Source: GCA-003244245 sp052390495
GTDB taxonomy: Bacteria; Actinomycetota; Actinomycetes; Mycobacteriales; Pseudonocardiaceae
Length of the DNA: 25,291 bases
Direction of reading: 5' to 3'
Assembly (NCBI GenBank): GCA_052390495.1
Contig: JBQTGW010000370.1
Location: 1 to 25,291, forward strand
Part shown: positions 16,114 to 22,359 of the stretch, one piece after another
Layout of the letters: each line of letters starts with the position of its first letter
Position numbering within the stretch: position 1 is the first letter of the stretch
Notes under the pieces: generated by a model
What the model was told of the DNA's origin: nothing
Database searches by the model: none
What the model saw: the letters and a program-made list of their open reading frames with translations, nothing else
Made by a program: the position numbers and the translations under genes

Positions 16114-16334
16114 CACCGCTCACCCGCCAAGATCGCCTGCGCTACCTTCAGCGCCTCGGCCCGCTCCAGGCGCACCCCGAACTTGGCGTCACCGTGCGGG
16201 TACAGCGCCCACGTGCCACCGACCTCGCGCACCACCACCAGCGTGCACAGATCACCGTCGTCAGTGCGGCGGCCGTCAACGACGGTCCGGCTGCGCTCGT
16301 CCTTGTGCTGCGTCACCGGCTTGTCACCCATCAC
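16113..16334 (-). CDS. Small hypothetical protein of the micro-operon
   Basis: 73 aa from GTG 16334, or 72 aa from the adjacent ATG 16331. A purine-rich GAGGAGAGGT sits just upstream on the minus strand. The sequence has a compact beta-rich core (DLCTLVVVREVGGTWALYPHGDAKFGVRL) followed by a helix (ERAEALKVAQAILAGER). I recall similar small proteins beside Xre/DUF397 genes in Pseudonocardiales but cannot name a family. The stop overlaps the start of the 47-codon membrane peptide gene. Confidence 0.72.
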   Translation of the reverse strand: MMGDKPVTQHKDERSRTVVDGRRTDDGDLCTLVVVREVGGTWALYPHGDAKFGVRLERAEALKVAQAILAGER

Positions 16335-16337
16335 GGT

Positions 16338-16433
16338 CTACCTCTCCTCGGTCAATTCCTGAATCCCGACGCTGACCGCGGTGCGCCCGGTGGCATAGGG
16401 ACACCTCACCCGCCGCGCCCAGTCCGCCGGCAT
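16338..16433 (-). CDS. Possible 31-aa leader or small ORF
   Basis: ATG 16433 is preceded on the minus strand by GGGGAGAGG at good distance. The frame reads MPADWARRVRCPYATGRTAV.. and ends in EELTEER-type sequence, its last codons forming the ribosome binding site of the next gene. It could be the real first gene of the micro-operon or chance. Length alone gives little support. Confidence 0.35.
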   Translation of the reverse strand: MPADWARRVRCPYATGRTAVSVGIQELTEER

Positions 16434-16599
16434 CGCTCCCCTCTCCCCAGCCGCTCCGCCCGCCTCCGCAGTGGACACCGGCCGGGCCGCGCGAAACGGG
16501 GGAACGCGCGGCTCGGCCGGCCGCACCCGGACGCAGGGCCACTTCCAAACACCGCGTCCGGGCGACTCGACGCCGGCCAGTGCCGACGCCCGCACCCAC

Positions 16600-16659
16600 G
16601 GTAGGCTATAGAATATCTGATGGCAATATCTTATAAAAATATTTTCAGAAGGGTAGGCT
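16600..16659. promoter_or_regulatory. AT-rich divergent control region of the Xre and micro-operon genes
   Basis: A sharply AT-rich island in GC-rich DNA. On the plus strand TAGAAT (16609-16614) is a good actinobacterial -10. On the minus strand TTGCCA and TACCGT are spaced by 17 bp. Repeats include aatatc at 16612 and 16625, the palindrome aaaatatttt (16636-16645), and ggtaggct at both edges (16600-16607, 16652-16659). These are plausible Xre operators. Confidence 0.5.
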
Positions 16660-16665
16660 TCGACC

Positions 16666-17508
16666 ATGGCAGTCGGTCCTACGGTGCAAGCTCGTGTCCT
16701 CGGCATCGAGCTGGCCCGTCTGCGCAACGACGCGAAGATCAGACAGCGGGAAGCGGCGGCAGTCGTCGAGCTCTCGCAAGGGAAGATCGCCTCGGTCGAG
16801 GCGGGCCGGGCCACCATCAAGAGAGGTGACCTGATCCTGCTGCTGCAGCATTACGGAGCTGATCAGGCGACGATCGACAGGCTGGACGAGCTGCGCCTGG
16901 CGGCAGGCAAGCGGGGCTGGTGGAGCGTCTACAAGCTCCCCGACCAGCTGGACCTCTACGTCGGCCTGGAGGCCAGCGCGGTCTCACAGCGCTCGCTGGC
17001 CCTGAAGCTGATCCCGGGCCTGCTCCAGACCGAGGAGTACGCCCGGAAGCTGCACGCTCTCAGGGGCCGTCACACCCCGGAAGAAATAGATCAACGGGTA
17101 GCTGTCCGCATGCAGCGCCAGCAGCGCCTCACGGACTCACCCCCACTACAGCTGTCCGTGGTCCTGGACGAGGCCGCGCTGCTCCGCTGCGCGCGAGACA
17201 CATCCGTCGCGGCAGGCCAGCTCCAGCAGCTGCTCGAACGTGCCCAGCTACCCAACGTCGAGGTGCGGGTGATCCCGTTCGACGCCGGACTGCACGTCGG
17301 TACGGCCGGGGCATACAGCCTGCTCAGCTTCCCCGACGGAGTACTGCCTGAGGTGGCCCATCAGGAGTACGTCGCGGGCGCTCACGTCATCGATGATCAA
17401 ACGTTTGTCGCGGAGTTGGCTACCATCTTCGGCATGCTCCGCGACCAGGCCCTCGGTCACGACGAGAGCCTGGCTTTGATCGCGGAGCTGGCCGAACACA
17501 CCGAATGA
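16666..17508 (+). CDS. Xre-family regulator with DUF5753 domain
   Basis: 280 aa. Residues ~10-68 form the HTH (LGIELARLRNDAKIRQREAAAVVELSQGKIASVEAGR). Residues ~95-275 form DUF5753, recognised by LKLIPGLLQTEEYAR, the LSVVLDEAALLR strand region and VRVIPFDAGLH. Such proteins are abundant in actinomycetes, usually followed by a DUF397 gene as here; some pairs control development and antibiotic production, and Streptomyces Xre/DUF397 pairs have been studied as toxin-antitoxin-like. The start is ATG 16666, with GAAGGG upstream. The AT-rich region before it probably holds its own operator. Confidence 0.93.
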   Translation: MAVGPTVQARVLGIELARLRNDAKIRQREAAAVVELSQGKIASVEAGRATIKRGDLILLLQHYGADQATIDRLDELRLAAGKRGWWSVYKLPDQLDLYVGLEASAVSQRSLALKLIPGLLQTEEYARKLHALRGRHTPEEIDQRVAVRMQRQQRLTDSPPLQLSVVLDEAALLRCARDTSVAAGQLQQLLERAQLPNVEVRVIPFDAGLHVGTAGAYSLLSFPDGVLPEVAHQEYVAGAHVIDDQTFVAELATIFGMLRDQALGHDESLALIAELAEHTE

Positions 17509-17527
17509 GCTGCGAAAAGAGGAACAG

Positions 17528-17728
17528 ATGGCAGGCGATCTGGCCTCCGCCCGATGGCGGAAGTCTGCCCGTAGTCATGACCTATCTGAATGCGTCGAGG
17601 TTGCCGACATCTCCGACGGTGGCCGCGCGGTGCGGGACAGCAAGGACCCGGCCGGGCCCGCACTGAGGTTCACCCCGGGCGAGTGGGCCGCGTTCACCGC
17701 AGGAGTCCGCGACGGCGAGTTCGACTGA
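17528..17728 (+). CDS. DUF397-domain protein
   Basis: 66 aa, a single DUF397 domain: ARWRKSARSHDLSECVEVADISDGGRAVRDSKDPAGPALRFTPGEWAAF. All landmark blocks (W-KSS-like start, CVEVA, VRDSKDP, F-WAAF) are present. It lies 19 bases after the Xre/DUF5753 gene, and AGAGGAACAG precedes its ATG. It is the usual small partner of that regulator and probably binds it. A strong terminator follows, so these two genes form one transcript. Confidence 0.95.
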   Translation: MAGDLASARWRKSARSHDLSECVEVADISDGGRAVRDSKDPAGPALRFTPGEWAAFTAGVRDGEFD

Positions 17729-17735
17729 CCGACCC

Positions 17736-17776
17736 ACCTCGGTGCCCCGGACGCCAGTCGTCCGGGGCACCGAGGT
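17736..17776 (+). terminator. Strong hairpin terminator after DUF397
   Basis: An 18-bp perfect stem (17736-17753 with 17759-17776; core GGTGCCCCGGACG / CGTCCGGGGCACC) with a 5-nt loop ccagt, starting eight bases after the DUF397 stop. There is no T tract, as is common in actinomycetes. Confidence 0.85.
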
Positions 17777-17883
17777 CTCAGGGATCTGCCATGCCCGCCG
17801 GGATGGTCCTGACCGGCCGGTAAGCCGGGGTGCGGCAGAATGGCGCGGCACTCTCTCGGGATCACACACGAAGGGCACCCCCC

Positions 17884-18687
17884 GTGACCGAAGGTCTACC
17901 TCCCCCGGCGATCGACACCAGCGTGGCACACACGGCTCGGGTCTGGAACTACTGGCTGGGTGGCAAGGACAACTACCCGGTCGATCGCGAGGTCGGTGAG
18001 CAGATCAGTGCCCTCATGCCGGACATCGTCGACACCGCCCGTCACGATCGCGGATTCCTGGGCCGTGCCGTCCGGCACCTGGCAGGCGAGGCAGGAATCC
18101 GCCAGTTCCTCGACATCGGGACCGGGCTGCCCACCGCCGACAACACCCACGAGGTCGCCCAAGCCGTCGCCCCGCAATGTCGCATCGTCTATGTCGACAA
18201 TGACCCCCTCGTCCTCGTGCACGCCCGCGCGCTGCTCACCAGCACGTCAGAAGGTGCCACCGACTACATCGAGGCTGACGTACGCGACACCGACACCATC
18301 TTGCGGGAAGCCGCCCGGACCCTGGACTTCACCCAACCCACCGCACTCATGCTGTTAGGGATCGTGAACTTCATCGTCGACGACAACGAGGCGTACGCGA
18401 TCGTGAACCGACTGCTGGACGCATTGCCCTCGGGCAGCTACCTGGTGCTGTCACACCCCACCACAGAAGTCGACCGTGCGGCGGCCCTTGAAGTCATGCG
18501 ACTCTGGAACGAGAGCGCCACACCCCCGATAAAATTCCGCAGCCGCCAGGAGCTCATCCGCCTGTTCGACCGCTTAGAACTGCTGGAACCCGGCGTGGTC
18601 TCCTGTTGCCGCTGGAGGCCGGATCCCAGCCGATTCGGTATCCCAGTGGAAGATCAAGGATTCGGCGGCGTCGGGCGAAAGCCCTGA
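17884..18687 (+). CDS. SAM-dependent methyltransferase (Methyltransf_19 / DUF574 type)
   Basis: 267 aa from GTG 17884, with GAAGGG eight bases upstream; an in-frame GTG at 17830 would add 18 unlikely residues. The family signature WNYWLGGKDNYPVDRE lies at 21-36, SAM-binding motif I FLDIGTGLPT at 75-84, and VYVDNDPLVL and ADVRD further on. These proteins are very common in actinomycetes beside Xre/DUF397 genes. Their substrates are mostly unknown. A terminator separates it from DUF397, so it is likely expressed on its own. About 90 bases follow with no clear gene. Confidence 0.93.
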   Translation: MTEGLPPPAIDTSVAHTARVWNYWLGGKDNYPVDREVGEQISALMPDIVDTARHDRGFLGRAVRHLAGEAGIRQFLDIGTGLPTADNTHEVAQAVAPQCRIVYVDNDPLVLVHARALLTSTSEGATDYIEADVRDTDTILREAARTLDFTQPTALMLLGIVNFIVDDNEAYAIVNRLLDALPSGSYLVLSHPTTEVDRAAALEVMRLWNESATPPIKFRSRQELIRLFDRLELLEPGVVSCCRWRPDPSRFGIPVEDQGFGGVGRKP

Positions 18688-18779
18688 ATGCCCCCCGATA
18701 ACCACGACACGGGCCAGTTCGGCGCGCTTGTTGCCCACCGAGGTGCGCTTGGGTGACGGGTCCACTCCGGCGGCGGCGG

Positions 18780-19288
18780 TCAGCTGAGGGTTGCCTGGAT
18801 GTCGGAGCTGAGCAGGTAGAGATCGAGGCTGCCGGCATCGTCTGGATCGAACGGCACGAAACCGAAGCGCTGCCACCAGGTGTAGGCCCTTTCGTTAAGG
18901 GCGTTGATCACGACAGCCCGGCAGGCGGCCTTGAGATTCAGCTCCACCGAGGTGGCCAGGACGTGTTTGACCAGCTGGGTTCCCAGGCCGAGGTGAGTCG
19001 CTGATTGATCCACCGCGAGACGGCCGATCAACAGCGCAGGTATGACTGCAGGCGTGCCCTTAGCCAGCGGTACCGGCGCTGACGAGCGGTCGATCCCGGT
19101 CATCGACAGTGTGGCGTACGCGACCACTCTGTACTGGGCATCGGCGATAACCCAGGTTGCCGCGGTATGACCGCGTCGATTCTGACCGGCGTACTTGCGC
19201 AGCCACTCGTCAAGCGATGAGTCGCCGCAGTCGAACTCGTCGCGCGATGCTTGTCCGGATCCAGCAGGCTTGGGCGGTACAGCTCCAC
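18780..19288 (-). pseudogene. TacT-like GNAT toxin gene with N-terminal frameshift
   Basis: The gene begins at GTG 19288 with VELYRPSLLDPDKHR, the usual start of GNAT toxins paired with DUF1778. Near 19240-19246 the frame breaks. The homologous reading resumes one frame over as DEFDCGDSSLDEWLRKYAGQ, NRRGHTAATWVIADA and VVAYATLSMTG, then the acetyl-CoA loop LGLGTQLVKH and C-terminal NERAYTWWQRFGFVPF. The body has no start codon in its own frame after the antitoxin stop, so a single lost base explains it. TacT enzymes acetylate the amino acid on charged tRNAs; this copy is probably inactive unless frameshifting occurs. Confidence 0.82.
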
Positions 19289-19289
19289 G

Positions 19290-19532
19290 TCAGTCGAGCC
19301 AGGTGAGCGTCGTCGGGCGCCCGAGAGCCGCCGACAGTCGCACGTTGATCCGAGCCGGCTGAGAAAGCGCCTCATCGAAGGCCGCGGCAGCCGTGGGCGA
19401 CAACCGGATGAGGGAACGATCGGCCAGAACCTCTGCGGCCTGCCGCTGCGCGGATTGCAACACGAATGCGGACAGGCTCAAACCGAGCTCGGTCGCAGCC
19501 TCTTCCAGCCGCCGCTTCACAGTGGCGTCCAC
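19290..19532 (-). CDS. DUF1778 (TacA-like) antitoxin, probably truncated at the N-terminus
   Basis: 80 aa from GTG 19532. The helical part DATVKRRLEEAATELGLSLSAFVLQSA and the C-terminal toxin-binding region (RSLIRLSPTAAAAFDEAL) fit DUF1778 antitoxins. Normally ~10 more residues precede it, forming the ribbon strand that binds DNA (pattern ..RxxxRVD). Here the upstream frame reads GNQGHGDRVD with no start codon, so the strand seems lost at about 19540, exactly where an unrelated kinase fragment begins on the other strand. It ends one base before the toxin start. Confidence 0.7.
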   Translation of the reverse strand: MDATVKRRLEEAATELGLSLSAFVLQSAQRQAAEVLADRSLIRLSPTAAAAFDEALSQPARINVRLSAALGRPTTLTWLD

Positions 19533-19541
19533 CCGGTCGCC

Positions 19542-19902
19542 ATGACCTTGGTTGCCAGCGACCCGGTACCCGACCTGGCTACCCCGACTCTCGCGCTGAA
19601 CGCCGCAGTCGCCGTTCTCGGCCAGCTCCGTGAGCTACCGCTCGGACCGCTCACCGACGTCCCGCGGGTCGACTCGGCCACGAACCACCTCAACCGGATC
19701 ACCGAGGTCTGGCCCGGCCAGCTCGACGCACACCGACGAACCCGGCACCACCGACATCCTCAAGCTACTCGACACCTGGCATGACCGACACGACGCAGCA
19801 GTCCTCGCCGAGCCGGCACCGAGGATCTTCTCTCGGGGCGACTCCAACCTTCTCAACTGGCTCTGGGATGAATCGAGTAACAGCGAGTCCACGGACTCCT
19901 GA
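19542..19902 (+). pseudogene. Remnant of an aminoglycoside-phosphotransferase-family kinase
   Basis: An open stretch from ATG 19542 reads PLTDVPRVDSATNHLNRITEVWP then GQLDAH, and is then out of frame. One extra base near 19733 restores DEPGTTDILKLLDTWHDRH and the catalytic-loop-like SRGDSNLLNWLWD, as in APH-family kinases (usual form GRGDPNLxNxLWDG). The N-terminal lobe and everything after the loop (metal-binding DFE region) are missing. It is therefore an internal fragment with a frameshift. It abuts the truncated end of the DUF1778 gene and runs into a degraded gene on the minus strand. Confidence 0.72.
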
Positions 19903-20227
19903 ACGACAACTTCCTATAACCCACCGGAAAGCCCAGCGGCACTGTGCCGAGTCCGGCCCCCACCTGGGCGACCGTGAGATCGAACAGATCGGCGATCGTC
20001 TCAGTGGATTCACCGGCTCGAAACTGCTCAGCAACCACCTCAGTCGGCACCGCCCGCACCACCGGCCGCCCGTACTGATGCAGCGGATCGAGCGTGACCA
20101 GACCCCCGAACCGCACCGGGACCACGGCATCCGCCTCACAGTCAGCATCACCGACGTACCGGAGATCGCCGACAAAACTCCGCGCCGAGGAAGACATCAT
20201 CGCCTGCCCGCTTCGGACCACGACCAA
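19853..20227 (-). pseudogene. Remnant of a DUF433/VapB45-like antitoxin
   Basis: The middle of this frame reads LVTLDPLHQYGRPVVRAVPTEVVAEQFRAGESTETIADLFDLTVAQV, which fits the C-terminal DUF433-like domain of VapB45-type antitoxins (xDPxxxxGRPVV...V..E.IA..F.AGES...IAxxFxLT..QV). The usual N-terminal DNA-binding domain is absent: the frame stays open upstream towards 20288 but without a recognisable domain. The C-terminus continues into unrelated sequence over the kinase remnant instead of the usual helix. No PIN or RES partner lies next to it. I read it as a decayed gene; a functional short form is possible. Confidence 0.5.
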
Positions 20228-20288
20228 CGTCTCGGGGCCGGTGATGCAACCTCCTGGTCGATCAGCGCTTCGGTCTGGCAGTGCTGCG

Positions 20289-20561
20289 TCAGAAGAGCAC
20301 GATCCGGGTCAAGATCACCTCGTGGTTTGCCCGGTTAATCCGGTACTCCGCGATGCCGTGCCCGTCCGGAATGAGGATCTCCCGCCAGTCTGGATCATTC
20401 TCCACGCTGTTGCTCCCCGCAAGCCAGGGGTTCTCACAGATAGCTACCGTGAGAGCGGCGACTACGGAGAACAATTCGGGTGCGACATCCGGGTCGGAGA
20501 GGGTGTTGTCCACGATCTCCGAGGGCAGGACCGGCCAGAGGTCGGCCTGGTCATCGCTCAC
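20289..20561 (-). CDS. Putative RelE/ParE-like small protein (toxin-like)
   Basis: 90 aa, family not recognised. A helical N-terminal part (SEIVDNTLSDPDVAPELFSVVAALTVAICENP) is followed by strands (WREILIPDGHGIAEYRINRANHEVILTRIVLF). That order, and the ending in a strand with a basic residue, resembles the RelE/ParE fold; no catalytic residues can be assigned. The start overlaps the stop of the preceding gene by four bases (ATGA), the usual layout of toxin after antitoxin. The stop is TGA 20289-20291. The toxin role is inference from size, fold pattern and pairing. Confidence 0.6.
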   Translation of the reverse strand: MSDDQADLWPVLPSEIVDNTLSDPDVAPELFSVVAALTVAICENPWLAGSNSVENDPDWREILIPDGHGIAEYRINRANHEVILTRIVLF

Positions 20562-20851
20562 CGGGCGTTACGTTCTTGCCGACAGCGCAGGATCTCGTCC
20601 ATGGTCGTGGTGGGCAGGGTGCCGGCCATGGCGGCGGCGTGGATGCGGTCGCGGTCCGGGTCGGTGTCGAGCATCGCCCGGCCCCACCAGGCGTTGAGGA
20701 CGCCGTCTAGCTCCTGGCCCTGCTGGGCCTGCAGCAACTCGGCGAAGAACTCAGCCCGGCGGCTCCCGCGTAGCGCATCCGAGATGCTGCCGATAGTGCG
20801 CTCGACCCGGGGCCAGTCAGGCTCATGCCGGTGCACGGGTTGTGTGCTCAT
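20558..20851 (-). CDS. Small helical protein, putative antitoxin partner
   Basis: 97 aa with a strong GAGGAGG ribosome binding site just upstream of ATG 20851. All-helical and charged (RVERTIGSISDALRGSRRAEFFAELLQAQQGQ, then LDGVLNAWWGRAMLDTD). It resembles the small actinobacterial proteins grouped as DUF6247, though I cannot confirm this by eye. It ends in a basic tail (RCRQERNAR) that overlaps the next start. No HTH or ribbon DNA-binding motif is obvious. It is likely to be co-translated with, and to bind, the 90-aa partner. Confidence 0.62.
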   Translation of the reverse strand: MSTQPVHRHEPDWPRVERTIGSISDALRGSRRAEFFAELLQAQQGQELDGVLNAWWGRAMLDTDPDRDRIHAAAMAGTLPTTTMDEILRCRQERNAR

Positions 20852-20982
20852 GCCGTCCTCCTCGCCGCTGCCGCGCGACCTGGGCCGTCGTCACCGGGTG
20901 AACCGTAGCCGAGATGCCGGTGGGGTGGGCCCAGGTAAGCGGGCAAGTCCCTGGACGGTGAGCCGGGACTGCGGGGGTCGGG

Positions 20983-21168
20983 GTCAACGCCCTCAACACG
21001 GCCCGCGCCTCCGGCGTGCTGGGCACCATCATCATGACCGAGCCCGGGTTCCAGCCACCGCCCCAGCCGGTGCAGGTGCAGCCGGACGAGTCCGGTTCCA
21101 TCGAGCTGTCAGCCGAGAACATCGGCCTGCTCGACGGCGACCTGACCGCACTTCCAGCCCGGCGCTGA
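20983..21168 (+). other. Short open frame of uncertain status
   Basis: An open frame after a stop at 20959-20961 reads VNALNTARASGVLGTIIM then TEPGFQPPPQPVQVQPDE and an acidic tail ending LTALPARR. ATG 21034 or GTG 21016 could start it, but no ribosome binding site is clear. It may be the 3' end of a decayed gene. No family recognised. Confidence 0.25.
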
Positions 21169-21271
21169 GCCTCGGCGATGTCTGGAGTCGGATTCGCTCT
21201 GAGCCTCCCGAACTCGACAGCAGGGTTTTTTGATCAAGCGCCGACAGCTCTCCTGTTGAGCTCGGGAGCGA

Positions 21272-21403
21272 GAGGTCGTCGACCGGGTCGGCGGTGCTGG
21301 CGCGGTCCAGCCAGGTGTCGAGCTGGTCGAGGTCGGTGCATCCGAGGATGCGGGCGTGGACGTCGTCGGGGACCGCGATCGCTGCGCTGCCCGATCGCCC
21401 CAC
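21272..21403 (-). pseudogene. C-terminal remnant of an Rpn-like nuclease gene
   Basis: The minus strand encodes VPDDVHARILGCTDLDQLDTWLDRA then STADPVDDL, clearly related to the C-terminus of the intact neighbouring gene (RARVSGCTDLAQLEAWGDRALTADTVDEIF). Nothing upstream matches the nuclease domain and the stop is lost, the frame running on to 21032. It is in the opposite orientation to the intact copy, which begins 60 bases away. Confidence 0.75.
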
Positions 21404-21462
21404 TGGCCGCTGGACTCACGACGGCCTGCAACCAGTCGGTGCGCAGGGCTACTGTCCGGGCC

Positions 21463-22344
21463 GTGCCCTCGCATCTGCATGCCACGTTGACCGAGATGTT
21501 CCGGCATCGGCCGGGACTGGCCGCCGAGCTGCTCTGCGGTGTGCTCGGTACGCCGCTTCCGCCTTACCGGGAGGCCACGCTCGGTGCGGCGGAGGTGGTG
21601 GCGCTGCGCCCGGCCGAGCATCGGGCGGACGCTGTCGTGCAGCTCACCGGTAGCACGGGACCGGTCTGCGCGGTGGTGGTCGAGATCCAGCTGCACCGGG
21701 ATGAGGACAAGCGCTGGACCTGGCCGGAGTACGTGGCCTCGGTGCGCCGCCGCTGGCGGTGTCCGACCCTGTTGCTGGTGGTCTGCGCCGACGTCGACAC
21801 CGCACGGTGGGCGGCCACCCCGATCGAGCTGGGCAACACCGGCTCGTGCCTGCGCCCGGCGGTGCTCGGTCCAGACCTCGTGCCTGTGGTCACCGACCCG
21901 ATAGCGGCGGCCCGCACCCCGGAGCTCGCGGTGCTCTCCGCCCTGGCCCACGCCCGTGACGAGGGCCCGCACACCGTGCTCGACGTGCTGGCCGACGCAC
22001 TCGCGCACGTCGAGGTCGATCATGCCGTCGAGTACGCTTGGCTGGTACTGGCCGCTTTGCCCGACCGAGCGCGAGCGCATCTGGAGGAGCTCATGTCCAC
22101 CCAGACCCACGAGTACCAGAGCGACTTCACCCGCCGCCTGCGCGGCGAGGGCCAGGCTGAGGGCCGGGCTCAGGGCCAGGCTGAGGGCCGGGCCGCCATG
22201 GTGCTGCGGATCCTCGCCCACCGTGGCCTGGACGTCTCGCCGAGCACTCGGGCACGCGTCTCCGGGTGCACCGACCTGGCTCAGCTTGAGGCATGGGGCG
22301 ACCGGGCGCTCACCGCCGACACGGTGGACGAGATCTTCGACTGA
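21463..22344 (+). CDS. Rpn/PD-(D/E)XK-type putative nuclease
   Basis: 293 aa from GTG 21463 (VPSHLHATLTEMFRHRPGLAAELL), the usual start of this actinobacterial family; the longer upstream frame is not coding-like. The nuclease core has Asp56 in HRADAVV and Glu74-Ile-Gln76 in VVVEIQLHRDEDKRW, the D...ExQ pattern of Rpn-type PD-(D/E)XK enzymes. LEELMSTQTHEYQSDFTRR (~207-225) leads to an EGQAEGRA repeat, then a small C-terminal domain (CTDLAQLEAWGDRAL). E. coli Rpn proteins promote RecA-independent recombination and related proteins act in phage defence; the role here is unknown. It is convergent with the next gene, 15 bases away. Confidence 0.82.
   Translation: MPSHLHATLTEMFRHRPGLAAELLCGVLGTPLPPYREATLGAAEVVALRPAEHRADAVVQLTGSTGPVCAVVVEIQLHRDEDKRWTWPEYVASVRRRWRCPTLLLVVCADVDTARWAATPIELGNTGSCLRPAVLGPDLVPVVTDPIAAARTPELAVLSALAHARDEGPHTVLDVLADALAHVEVDHAVEYAWLVLAALPDRARAHLEELMSTQTHEYQSDFTRRLRGEGQAEGRAQGQAEGRAAMVLRILAHRGLDVSPSTRARVSGCTDLAQLEAWGDRALTADTVDEIFD
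22147..22194 (+). repeat. Tandem 24-bp repeat inside the Rpn-like gene
   Basis: Two 24-nt units (22147-22170, 22171-22194) differ at two positions and encode EGQAEGRA-QGQAEGRA, a charged helix linker. Copy number in such linkers commonly varies in this family. Confidence 0.8.
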
Positions 22345-22359
22345 TGCGGGAGCGGCTGG

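Noticed and set aside
15977..16123. N-terminal extension of the 108-aa protein up to 16123
   Set aside because: The extension is Arg/Gly-rich shadow sequence; the frame with overlaps at both ends encodes a coherent 47-aa membrane peptide instead.
18574..18876. Minus-strand frame reading LTAAAGVDPSPKRTSVGNKRAELARVVVIGG as a gene
   Set aside because: It overlaps the end of the methyltransferase and of the GNAT gene, has no ribosome binding site, and matches no family I know.
19765..20175. 136-codon minus-strand frame
   Set aside because: Arg/Trp/Cys-rich shadow composition; the DUF433-like signal is in a different frame.
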